From Erythrobacter sanguineus (lineage in GTDB: Bacteria > Pseudomonadota > Alphaproteobacteria > Sphingomonadales > Sphingomonadaceae): 64,000 nucleotides of DNA. Below are positions 36,622 to 44,629 of the stretch, one piece after another. Made by a program: the position numbers and the translations under genes. Every line of letters starts with the position of its first letter. Positions within the stretch are counted from its first letter, which is position 1. The stretch lies in the NCBI RefSeq assembly GCF_900143235.1, contig NZ_FRDF01000016.1, positions 1-64,000 on the forward strand, in the 5' to 3' direction. Below the pieces are notes generated by a model. That model ran no database searches. It had not been told where the DNA came from and saw only the letters and a list, made by a program, of their open reading frames with translations.

Positions 36622-37443
36622 TTACCGCAGCAGCGACAACACGTTCTGCTGCGACTGGTTGGCCTGGGCCAGCATCGCGGTGGAGGCCTGGCCGAGGATC
36701 TGCGCCTTGGCGAGCGCGGTGGTTTCCGCCGAATAATCGGTGTCCATGATCCGCGAACGGGCATCGGTCAGGTTCGTCGACACGTTGGTGAGGTTGTTCA
36801 CCGCCGACTGCAGACGGTTCTGGAACGCACCCAGATCGGAACGCGCCGTGGTGACGGCACCGATCGCGGTATCATACTGATCCAGCGTCGCCGCCCCGAC
36901 CGCTGCCGGGGTGGCCCCGAAGGTGACGACCGCAGTCATCGCGGCGGCCTGTTCCAGATCGGGCAGGGTCACCGTCAGCGCATCCACGGCTTCCGCGCCG
37001 GCCTGGATGGAAATTTCGTTGGTCGCGGTTGAAAACAGGTTGATGCCGTTGAAGGTGGTGTTCTCGATCACCGAGTTGATCTGCCCGGCCAGCGCGTCGC
37101 GTTCGGAATCGATGTTGGCGATGTCGGTGGTGGAATAGGTTTCGTTCGAACGCTGCACCGTCAGCTCGCGCATCCGCTGGAGCATGTTGGTGACTTCATC
37201 GAGCGCGCCTTCGGCCGTCTGGGCCAGCGAAATGCCGTCATTGGCGTTGCGCACGCCCTGCGCCATGCCGCGGATCTGCGACGTGAAGGAGGCCGCGATG
37301 GCAAGGCCCGCAGCGTCGTCAGCGGCGCTGTTGATGCGGCGGCCGGTCGACAGACGCTCCATCGAAGTGCCGAGCATGCGGCCGGCCTGCGTGCTGGCAT
37401 TGGTGGCGCGCAGGGCCGAGATATTGGTGTTGACTACGTTCAT
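36622..37443 (-). CDS. fliC: Flagellin
   Basis: 273 residues, a compact flagellin. The N-terminal D0/D1 (VNTNISALRATNAS, STGRRINSAADDAAGLAIA, NDGISLAQTAEGAL) and C-terminal D1/D0 (DTDYSAETTALAKAQILGQA, NQSQQNVLSLLR) are fully conserved; the central variable domain is very small. It polymerises into the filament after export. GGGAG precedes ATG 37443 and a sigma-28-like promoter lies 57-82 bases upstream. Divergent from the flagellar operon that encodes its chaperone FliS and cap FliD. Confidence 0.96.
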   Translation of the reverse strand: MNVVNTNISALRATNASTQAGRMLGTSMERLSTGRRINSAADDAAGLAIAASFTSQIRGMAQGVRNANDGISLAQTAEGALDEVTNMLQRMRELTVQRSNETYSTTDIANIDSERDALAGQINSVIENTTFNGINLFSTATNEISIQAGAEAVDALTVTLPDLEQAAAMTAVVTFGATPAAVGAATLDQYDTAIGAVTTARSDLGAFQNRLQSAVNNLTNVSTNLTDARSRIMDTDYSAETTALAKAQILGQASTAMLAQANQSQQNVLSLLR

Positions 37444-37499
37444 TGTTCAAGCTCCCGAATGGTCAGGCAGGACGAACAGGCCCGTCGCTGCTGGCCATT

Positions 37500-37525
37500 A
37501 GATCGGCCGGTTATCGGGATGTTTA
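37500..37525 (-). promoter_or_regulatory. Sigma-28 (FliA)-like promoter of flagellin
   Basis: On the minus strand TAAA (37525-37522), 14 bases, GCCGATCT (37507-37500) resembles TAAA-N15-GCCGATAA with one base shorter spacing and two mismatches in the -10. fliA itself is not in the window. Confidence 0.5.
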
Positions 37526-37674
37526 AGCCGGTTTTTTTCAGCGCTTGCCCGAATGCCTGCCCCAAAGCCTGTCACGCCTGCTGTCTGCCGCAGCGGCAAA
37601 CCGCCGCCGCCCGCTGCCGGTTCGCATCGCGGCATCCCGCCCCGCACCTCCCCGGTGACTAAGGGAAGGTACGG

Positions 37675-37689
37675 GGGCTTAAATTTGCA
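37675..37689 (+). promoter_or_regulatory. Possible sigma-54 promoter of the flagellar operon
   Basis: GG at 37675-37676 and TTTGCA with GC at 37687-37688 are exactly ten bases apart, as in -24/-12 promoters, but the CAC after the -24 GG is missing. The site is 58 bases before the activator start. A nearby TGGCAAGCAATTGCC (minus strand) has the wrong spacing. The rest of the 302-base gap 37444-37745 shows only the flagellin promoter. Confidence 0.3.
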
Positions 37690-37745
37690 TCATGTTTGAC
37701 GTCCACGCGGCAATTGCTTGCCATAAGGTAAGAACAGGGGCGACC

Positions 37746-39104
37746 ATGACCATTCCATCGCGCGCTGCGGAAATCCCGTCAGCCAATGCAACCAATCCGC
37801 GTCCACATGCCGGCGCAGGGGCGGCGCATGATGCGCTGATCGACATGACAGTGCCCTTGATGGGCCGCCGCTGGCAGCGTGACCGGATCGTGCTGGGCGA
37901 AAGCGGGCGCAGCGCGCTTACGCCGGGCGGTTTGCGCAGCGCAAAGATCGCGATCGATCTGGCCCATGCCAACACGCCCGCGCTGGCGCTGGCCGCGCCC
38001 GGTCGCATTACGCTCGCCTATGATCCTGCCGCGCCCGAACGCGCACGCCCGGCGCTGCTCGCCGCTTCGGCTCATGGTGGCTGGCCGATTGCGGGCGACA
38101 CCCAGTCGATGGCGCTGCTGACCCTTGCCGAGCGGATTTCGGCGAGCACCATTCCGGTGCTGCTTGAAGGGCCGACCGGCACCGGCAAGGAAGTGCTGGC
38201 GCGTTTCGTCCACCACCTTTCCGCGCGCGGGGATGGCCCGTTCATCGCGGTCAATTGTGCAGCCATGCCCGAGGCGATGCTGGAAGCCCTGCTGTTCGGC
38301 CACCGCAAGGGCGCCTTTACCGGCGCATCCGAAGCGGGCGAAGGCCTGTTCCGCGCCGCCGACAAGGGCACGCTGCTGCTTGACGAGATCGGCGAATTGC
38401 CGCTGGCGCTGCAGGCCAAATTGTTGCGCACGCTGCAGGAAGGCGAAGTGCTGCCGCTGGGCGCGACCCGCCCGGTCAGCATCGACGTGCGGATTATCGC
38501 CTGCACCAACCGGCATCTGGCCGCCGAGGTCGAGGCCGGGCGTTTCCGCGAAGATCTGCTTTACCGCCTCAATGTCTTCCCGCTGCGTATCCCGGCCCTG
38601 CGCGACCGGCCCGGCGATATTGCCCCGCTCGCCTTCGGGATGCTGCTGCGCCATGCGGCTGAGCCCGGCCAGCCGGGCTGGATCAGCGAGACAGCGCTGG
38701 CACTGCTGGAAAGCCACGCTTGGCCCGGCAATGTCCGCGAACTGGAGAACGTGATCCGCCGCGCGATCCTGCTGAGCGGCGAGGCCCGCGCCATCGCGGC
38801 GGAGCATATCGTGTTCGATACTGCGGTGCGGGCCGTGTCCGATACCGGTGCGCCCGCGCCGCTGGTAACGCCGTCCGGGCTGGCCAAGACGCTATCCGAC
38901 GTCGCCTTTGCTTCCGAAGCGCAGGCGATCCTTGCCGCGCTGGGCAGCCATGACGGCAATCGCAGCGCCACGGCGCGCAGCCTTGGCATATCCGAGCGTA
39001 CCTTGCGCTATCGGCTCGCCTCGATGCGTGCGAGCGGGATGATGGCCGCCACTGCCACCGCTGCCGCCACTGCTGCCGCCACAGCTGCCGGAGGCCGGGC
39101 ATGA
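37746..39104 (+). CDS. Sigma-54-dependent flagellar activator without receiver domain
   Basis: 452 residues from ATG 37746. Residues 1-130 form an unrecognised Ala/Arg-rich N-terminus with no receiver Asp pocket. The AAA+ domain has Walker A GPTGTGKE (about 141), the sigma-54 contact loop GAFTGA (about 189), Walker B GTLLLDEIGELP and arginine fingers in GRFREDLLYRLNVFPLRIPALRDR. A Fis-type helix-turn-helix (GNRSATARSLGISERTLRYRL) precedes an Ala/Thr-rich tail (ATAAATAAATAAGG). It should activate sigma-54 promoters of flagellar genes, like FlrC/FleQ/FlbD, but constitutively or through an unknown signal. ATGA overlap with fliE makes it the first gene of the operon. Confidence 0.85.
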   Translation: MTIPSRAAEIPSANATNPRPHAGAGAAHDALIDMTVPLMGRRWQRDRIVLGESGRSALTPGGLRSAKIAIDLAHANTPALALAAPGRITLAYDPAAPERARPALLAASAHGGWPIAGDTQSMALLTLAERISASTIPVLLEGPTGTGKEVLARFVHHLSARGDGPFIAVNCAAMPEAMLEALLFGHRKGAFTGASEAGEGLFRAADKGTLLLDEIGELPLALQAKLLRTLQEGEVLPLGATRPVSIDVRIIACTNRHLAAEVEAGRFREDLLYRLNVFPLRIPALRDRPGDIAPLAFGMLLRHAAEPGQPGWISETALALLESHAWPGNVRELENVIRRAILLSGEARAIAAEHIVFDTAVRAVSDTGAPAPLVTPSGLAKTLSDVAFASEAQAILAALGSHDGNRSATARSLGISERTLRYRLASMRASGMMAATATAAATAAATAAGGRA

Positions 39105-39460
39105 GCGCCATCCGCCCCGGATTCGGTATCGCCGATGTCATGTCGCTGCGTCAGCAGGTGCTTGCCCGCAATGCCGCCTTGCAGGATGTGCGCGCGGCAA
39201 GCGCAACAGCGCCTGCACAAGGCCCCGCGAATGTTCCGGCTGCAGGCTTCGCCGACACGCTCACCAATGCGCTCGGTCAGGTGAATGCGGTGCAGCAGCG
39301 ATCATCCGACATGCAGGTTGCCTATGAACGCGGACAAGTGACCGATATCGCCGAAGTGATGTTGGCTCGGCAGGAAGCGGGTGTCGCCTTCGAGGCGACC
39401 CTGCAGGTGCGCAACAAGTTGCTCACCGCCTACCAGGACATCATGCGGATGGGGGGCTGA
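39101..39460 (+). CDS. fliE: Flagellar hook-basal body protein FliE
   Basis: 119 residues; the C-terminal half (VNAVQQRSSDMQVAYERGQVTDIAEVMLARQEAGVAFEATLQVRNKLLTAYQDIMRM in pieces) matches FliE, which joins MS ring and rod. Translationally coupled to the activator and four bases before fliF. Confidence 0.93.
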   Translation: MSAIRPGFGIADVMSLRQQVLARNAALQDVRAASATAPAQGPANVPAAGFADTLTNALGQVNAVQQRSSDMQVAYERGQVTDIAEVMLARQEAGVAFEATLQVRNKLLTAYQDIMRMGG

Positions 39461-39464
39461 TTAG

Positions 39465-41114
39465 ATGGCCGATACAAGCCTTTCCGTCACCGCCGATACG
39501 GCGGGTCTTCCTGCCGCGCCGCCGCCAGCCGGTTGGCGCACCCTGCTGCCCGAACCGGTCGCCGGCTTCATGGCCCAGCCCGCCCTGTCGCGCGCACTGC
39601 CTGCTCTTGCGGGGGTTGGCGCGCTGGCGGCAGCGGGCGCGTTGTGGGTGACGCTCGCTTCCGGGCCGGATCGCCTGCTTTATGCCAGCCTGACCGATGG
39701 CGAACGCGCCAAGGTGGTCGAGACGCTCGACGCGGGCGGGATCGGCTATAACATCGACAACCAGACCGGCGCCTTGTCGGTGTCCGAAAGCGATGTCTAC
39801 CGCGCGCGCATGCTGGTCGCCAGCGATGCCGGGATTGCGGCCCCGCAAGGCGCAAGCGAGATGCTCGACGCGATGCCGCTGGGCACCTCGCGCACGCTCG
39901 AAGGCGAACGCCTGCGGCTGGCGCGCGAACGCGAACTGATGCTGACAATCCGCGAGATCGACGGGATCGAGTCCGTGCGGGTCCACCTTGCCACGCCCGA
40001 ACGATCGGTGTTCGTGCGCGAGAACAACCCGCCCAGCGCCTCTGTGATGCTGCGGCTGGTGGGCGGGCGCAGCCTGACGCAATCGCAGGTCGAGGCGATC
40101 GTCAACCTCGTCGCCGCTTCGGTTCCCGGCATGAGCGCGGATGCGGTGCGGGTGGTCGATCAGAACGGGCGGCTGCTGTCTTCCCCGCGCGAGGAAGCGC
40201 TCGATTCGCTGGTGCTCCAGCGCGAATTTGAAGCCAAGCTGCGCGAACAGATCGACACGCTGCTGCTGCCCTTGCTGGGCGAAGGCAATTATTCGGCGCA
40301 GGTGCAGGTCGCGCTTGACCAGAACGAGGTCACCTCGGCGCGAGAAACCTATGAAAAGGAAGGCGTGGTCCGCAATGAAAGCGAGCGCAACGCGACGCGT
40401 TCCGGCGCAGGCGTGGTCGGCGGCGTGCCGGGGGTTCCCGCCAACACTCCGCCCCCCGATGCCGAGCTGGTCGATGGCGCACCGCAGCCCGAAGCGCCCG
40501 CCACAGCGAACGGGACCGACACCGAAAGCGCCGTGCAGCGCAGTTATGAACTGGGGCGCGAGGTTGCCGTCACCAGCACGAGGCCCGGCAGCCTGACCAA
40601 GCTTTCGGTCGCGGTCGCGGTTAGCGACGAGGCCTTGAAGGCCGCGGCCCCGATGACTGCTGCCCAGCTTGAAGCACTGGTGGGCGCGGCGGTCGGCGCC
40701 AATGCTGAACGCGGCGACCGGGTCGAGGTGGTGGCCAGCAAGTTCGAGCCGGTGAACCTTGAACCGCCGGCATTCTACGAACAGCCGTGGTTCGCGATGC
40801 TGGTGCGTTATGGCACGGCGTTGATTGCGGTGTTGCTGGTGCTGTTGCTGGCGGTGCGCCCGCTGGTCGCCAAGCTGCGCGGCAAGGATGAAGCGCCTGC
40901 CGCACCGGATTCCGCCACCACCGAGGCGACGGCGCTGCTGGCCGATAATGGCGTGCCGATTGCGTCCGGCGCGGATGGCGTCCCGCTCAGCGATCTGCCG
41001 CAACAGGTCGAGCTTGCCCGCCGTCTCGCGGCAAGCCAGCCCGAACGTGCGGTCGAGGCGCTGCAGCGGATGCTGGCAGCGCCCGATAACAGCCCGGAGG
41101 CGAGCGCGACATGA
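39465..41114 (+). CDS. fliF: Flagellar MS-ring protein FliF
   Basis: 549 residues. Two transmembrane helices (about 44-66 and 448-468) enclose a periplasmic ring domain with the YscJ-type segment (LYASLTDGERAKVVETLDAGGIGYNI) and the large beta-collar insertion (about 280-350, rich in Pro/Ala). The short cytoplasmic C-terminus LPQQVELARRLAASQPERAVEALQRML binds FliG. Forms the base on which the motor and export gate assemble. Confidence 0.95.
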   Translation: MADTSLSVTADTAGLPAAPPPAGWRTLLPEPVAGFMAQPALSRALPALAGVGALAAAGALWVTLASGPDRLLYASLTDGERAKVVETLDAGGIGYNIDNQTGALSVSESDVYRARMLVASDAGIAAPQGASEMLDAMPLGTSRTLEGERLRLARERELMLTIREIDGIESVRVHLATPERSVFVRENNPPSASVMLRLVGGRSLTQSQVEAIVNLVAASVPGMSADAVRVVDQNGRLLSSPREEALDSLVLQREFEAKLREQIDTLLLPLLGEGNYSAQVQVALDQNEVTSARETYEKEGVVRNESERNATRSGAGVVGGVPGVPANTPPPDAELVDGAPQPEAPATANGTDTESAVQRSYELGREVAVTSTRPGSLTKLSVAVAVSDEALKAAAPMTAAQLEALVGAAVGANAERGDRVEVVASKFEPVNLEPPAFYEQPWFAMLVRYGTALIAVLLVLLLAVRPLVAKLRGKDEAPAAPDSATTEATALLADNGVPIASGADGVPLSDLPQQVELARRLAASQPERAVEALQRMLAAPDNSPEASAT

Positions 41115-42154
41115 GCATCGACCTTGCCCTTGATGATGCCGCGGCTGCGGCGGCACCTGCAAACCTGCTGAACCGGATCGATCGGGCTGCGGTGTTCCTG
41201 ATGCTGCTTGACGACGAGGAAGCGAGCGGCATCCTTGGCCGCCTTGCGCCCGAAGAACTCGAACAGCTGGGCGCGGCGATGATGGCGCTGGGCGAAATCG
41301 ACCAGTCGCGCATGGTCGAGGCGCTGGCCGATTTCGTCCAGGAGGCGGCGCGCGAGATTCTCCCGCAGCGCGGACGCAATGACCGGGTGCGGACGCTGCT
41401 CGACAAGGCGCTCGGCCCGGTGCGGGCGGACAGCATGATGCAGCGGATCGAGCCCGAGGCCCGCCCGCGCAGCCTCGAAATGGCGCGCTGGCTGGTGCCG
41501 GCGGTGCTGATCCGCCTGATCGAGGATGAACATCCCCAGGTGATCGCCGCGCTGTTGCTGCTGATCGAACCGGAGCCTGCCGCCGAGGTGCTGTCCGCAC
41601 TGCCGCACGAATTGCAGACTATGGTGGTCGAACGGGTGGCCAAAAGCGGCCCGGTTTCGCCCCGCGCCATCGGCACCATCGATACGTTGCTGACCCAGCG
41701 CATCACCGCGACCTTTGGTGCGGCCGCACTGGCACTGGGCGGCCCGCGCGAAGCGGCAAACCTGATCAACCTAGCCGCAGGCGATCTGCGCGACACGGTG
41801 CTGCCCGCCATTGCCGAGCGCGACTCCCTGCTGGCGACAAGGATCGAGGAGGAACTGTTCACCTTCGAGATGCTGTTCGCGCTCGATCCGATGTCGATGG
41901 GCCGCCTGCTGCGCGATGTGGATTCGGAAAAGCTGGTCGATGCCTTGAAGGGTCTCAAGGAGCCCGATCGCGCCCCGTTCTTCGCCGCCATGTCGAGCCG
42001 TGCGGCCGACGGGGTCAAGGACGAGATCGAATTGCGCGGGCGTTTGGCCAAGAGCGATGTGGCTGCTGCGCAGAAGGCGATTGTGGAGGTTGCGCGCGGT
42101 CTTGCCGATGCGGGCGAGATCGTGATCGGAAGCGGCGATGGCGAGTTCGTCTGA
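41111..42154 (+). CDS. fliG: Flagellar motor switch protein FliG
   Basis: 347 residues. N-terminal FliF-binding domain, middle domain with the EHPQ motif (DEHPQVIAALL) that binds FliM, and C-terminal torque domain (FTFEMLFALDP...LVDALKGLKEP...MSSRAADGVKDEIELRGRL). Stator contacts charged residues of the last domain. Overlaps fliF by four and fliH by 17 bases. Confidence 0.95.
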   Translation: MSIDLALDDAAAAAAPANLLNRIDRAAVFLMLLDDEEASGILGRLAPEELEQLGAAMMALGEIDQSRMVEALADFVQEAAREILPQRGRNDRVRTLLDKALGPVRADSMMQRIEPEARPRSLEMARWLVPAVLIRLIEDEHPQVIAALLLLIEPEPAAEVLSALPHELQTMVVERVAKSGPVSPRAIGTIDTLLTQRITATFGAAALALGGPREAANLINLAAGDLRDTVLPAIAERDSLLATRIEEELFTFEMLFALDPMSMGRLLRDVDSEKLVDALKGLKEPDRAPFFAAMSSRAADGVKDEIELRGRLAKSDVAAAQKAIVEVARGLADAGEIVIGSGDGEFV

Positions 42155-42770
42155 CTGGCTCGGCGCGCTGGCCGCGCCGCCATCCCCCGAGCCCGGCTGG
42201 CTGTCGCTGCTTGGCGAACCGGCGGATTTCCGCGAGCTGGCGCGGTTTGGCGCGCCGGATCCTGAGGCCGCGCGCGCGCCTGCCGCGACCCCGGCGCCGC
42301 ACGCCGATCTTGCGCCGGATGCGCTGGCGCTGGCCTATGCCGAAGGCGCGGCGGCAGGGCGCGCTGCTGCGCTGGCGGAGGCCGAACGCGACGCTGCCCG
42401 CCAGCGTGAGTTGCGGCTGGCCTTTCGCCGGCTTGATGCGGCGGCTCTCGATGCGCTTTCGACCGATCTTGCCGATACCGTGATCGCCCTGTGTGACGGC
42501 GTGCTGGCGGGGCATGCCACCGACCGCGAGGCGCTGCTGGCCCGCTGCCGCGCGGCGGCGGTGCGGATCGGCGGCGCGGCGGCGGCGCTGCGGCTGCACC
42601 TTCATCCCGATGACATCGAACAGCTCGGCCCCGAGGCGCTCGCCGATTGGGCGGTGATTGCCGATTCCGCGCTCGAACCCGGCGCGCTGCTGCTTGAAGG
42701 GCCGGACGGCGCGGTGCGCGATGGCCCTGCCGACTGGCGCCGCACGATTGCCGCTGCGGTGCGCGGATGA
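42138..42770 (+). CDS. fliH: Flagellar export ATPase regulator FliH
   Basis: 210 residues, weakly conserved as usual for FliH. Pro/Ala-rich N-terminus, helical stretch with AYAEGAAAGRAAALAEAERDAARQ (small-residue AxxxG repeats near 75-95), then a V-ATPase-E-like C-terminal domain (IRLHLHPDDIEQLGPEALADW). Identified chiefly by position between fliG and fliI. It restrains and positions the export ATPase. Confidence 0.8.
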   Translation: MASSSDWLGALAAPPSPEPGWLSLLGEPADFRELARFGAPDPEAARAPAATPAPHADLAPDALALAYAEGAAAGRAAALAEAERDAARQRELRLAFRRLDAAALDALSTDLADTVIALCDGVLAGHATDREALLARCRAAAVRIGGAAAALRLHLHPDDIEQLGPEALADWAVIADSALEPGALLLEGPDGAVRDGPADWRRTIAAAVRG

Positions 42771-44113
42771 TCGCCGAATTGCAGCTTGATCTGGCGCGCA
42801 TGCGCATGGCCTGCGTCGATAGCGGGCCGGTGCGCATGGGCCGCGTGGTCGCCTGCGATGGCGGGTTGATCGAGGTCGCGGGCCTGCCGCTGCCGGTCGG
42901 GTCGCTGGGCCTCATCGAAAATGACGCGGGCAGCGAATGTCTTGCCGAAGTGATCGGCTTTCGTGCCGGCCATTCGCTGATGATGCTGCTGGGCGATGCC
43001 ATGCTTTTGCGCCCGCGTGCGAGCGTGCGGGCGCTGGGCAATCCCGGCGAGGTGCGGGTCGGCGAAGCCTTGTTGGGGCGCGCGGTCGATGCGCTGGGCG
43101 AAGCCATTGATGGCGGCCCGCGGCTCGATCTGCCGCACGCCTGGCCGCTGGCCGGGCAGCGCGAGGGCGCATTGGAACGCGCCAGCGTCCACCATCCCTT
43201 TGATTGCGGCGTGCGTGCAATCAACGCGCTGGCGACGATGGGCGTGGGCCAAAGGCTTGGCATCATGGCGGGATCAGGCGTCGGCAAATCGGTGCTGGTC
43301 GATACCATCGCCGGCCACGCGGTTGCCGATGTCACCGTGGTCGCGCTGATCGGCGAGCGCGCGCGCGAGGTGTCTGATTTCGTCAATCGCCACATGGCCG
43401 GCCATCGCCGGGGCGGGATCGTGGTGGTTGCCGTGCCCGCCGATCACGCTCCCAACCTGCGGCTGCGTGCAGCGCAATATGCCAGCGCCATCGCCGAATA
43501 TTTCCGCAGCCAAGGCAAGCGCGTGCTGCTGATCCTCGACAGCCTGACCCGCGTCGCCCACGCCGCGCGCGAACTGGCGCTGGTGCTGGGGGAGCCCGGC
43601 GCGGCGCGGGGTTATCCCCCATCCGCGCTGGCGGCGGTCACCCGGCTGGTTGAACGCGCGGGCAATTCTGCACGCACCGGCGGCGCGGTGACGGGCATTT
43701 ACACCGTGCTGGCCGATGGTGACGACACCAATGATCCGGTGGTCGATACTGCGCGGGCCATCCTTGACGGGCACATCGTGCTGTCGCGCGAGTTGGCGCA
43801 GCGCGGGCATTACCCGGCGATTGACGTGCCCGCTTCGCTCAGCCGGGTGATGGACGAACTGGTTTCGCCTGACATTGCCCGCGCCGCGCGCCGCCTGCGC
43901 GCGCTGATCGCCGCGCGCGAAACGAACCGCGATCTGGTGCTGATGGGGGCCTATCGTGCCGGGAGCGATCCGCTGCTGGATGAGGCCCTGACGATGAGCG
44001 GGCAGGTGGATGCCTTCCTGACGCAGGAGCGCGGGGCCGCCGAGCCGCTCGCCGACAGCCACACCGCGCTCGCCGCGCTGATGGCGCAGGCCGTCGGGGG
44101 CAGAGATGCGTGA
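42767..44113 (+). CDS. fliI: Flagellum-specific ATP synthase FliI
   Basis: 448 residues. F1-beta-like fold with Walker A GSGVGKS (about 169), Walker B LLILDSLTRVA, and the GGAVTGIYTVL/DDTNDPVVDTARAILDGHIVLSRELA segments of type III export ATPases. Hexamer that powers unfolding and loading of flagellar substrates. Overlaps fliH (ATGA) and fliJ (8 bases). Confidence 0.95.
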   Translation: MIAELQLDLARMRMACVDSGPVRMGRVVACDGGLIEVAGLPLPVGSLGLIENDAGSECLAEVIGFRAGHSLMMLLGDAMLLRPRASVRALGNPGEVRVGEALLGRAVDALGEAIDGGPRLDLPHAWPLAGQREGALERASVHHPFDCGVRAINALATMGVGQRLGIMAGSGVGKSVLVDTIAGHAVADVTVVALIGERAREVSDFVNRHMAGHRRGGIVVVAVPADHAPNLRLRAAQYASAIAEYFRSQGKRVLLILDSLTRVAHAARELALVLGEPGAARGYPPSALAAVTRLVERAGNSARTGGAVTGIYTVLADGDDTNDPVVDTARAILDGHIVLSRELAQRGHYPAIDVPASLSRVMDELVSPDIARAARRLRALIAARETNRDLVLMGAYRAGSDPLLDEALTMSGQVDAFLTQERGAAEPLADSHTALAALMAQAVGGRDA

Positions 44114-44591
44114 GGCCCGCCGCCTTGCGCTGATGGAGCGGCAGGCGCTGATTGCACGGGTCGCCCGGCGTCAGGCCTTGCGCGGCCTTGCCGAAGCGCT
44201 TGAGGCCGAGGCCCGCAGCGAGGCGCTGGCCGCAAGGAGCCGCCAGCTTGTCGCTGCCAGCGCGCCGCAGCCCGGAGCGATGGCGGCTGAAGTGTTCACC
44301 GCGCGCGCCATCTTTGCCGCCAGCCTCGTCCAGCTTGCCGCCAACGCCGCCGATGCTGCCGATGATGCCGCGCGCCAATCGGCATGGCAGGCCGATATGC
44401 TGGCGCAGGCCGAAACCCGCGCCAAACGCCTCGCCGAGCGCGAGGCCGAGGCGCGGGCCGCGCTCGATGCGCTGAAACGCCGCCGCGCCGAAGCCGATCC
44501 GCCGCAGCTGGCACGCAAGTTGCAATCACGCGATTTGCAATCACGCGATTTGCAAACGCGCGAGTTGAAAACGCTCAAGGTGCAGAACTGA
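44106..44591 (+). CDS. fliJ: FliJ-like export coiled-coil protein
   Basis: 161 residues, almost entirely helical and rich in Ala, Arg and Glu, in the place and size of FliJ, the coiled-coil stalk inside the FliI ring. Sequence identity to FliJ is low; assignment rests on position and composition. The last residues LQSRD-LQSRD-LQTRE-LKTLK are a 15-base tandem repeat of four units, so the C-terminus has grown by duplication. Confidence 0.7.
   Translation: MREARRLALMERQALIARVARRQALRGLAEALEAEARSEALAARSRQLVAASAPQPGAMAAEVFTARAIFAASLVQLAANAADAADDAARQSAWQADMLAQAETRAKRLAEREAEARAALDALKRRRAEADPPQLARKLQSRDLQSRDLQTRELKTLKVQN
44520..44579 (+). repeat. 15-base tandem repeat at the fliJ 3' end
   Basis: TTGCAATCACGCGAT occurs twice exactly, then two diverged units (TTGCAAACGCGCGAG, TTGAAAACGCTCAAG). 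In frame, it encodes LQSRD-type pentapeptides. Confidence 0.9.
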
Positions 44592-44629
44592 AGCGCGCAC
44601 CTCTCTTGACCCATCACGAGGACGACCCG

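Noticed and set aside
37700..37735. TGGCAAGCAATTGCC as a sigma-54 promoter
   Set aside because: The GG to GC distance is nine rather than ten bases on both strands; the 37675 site is a better though weak candidate.
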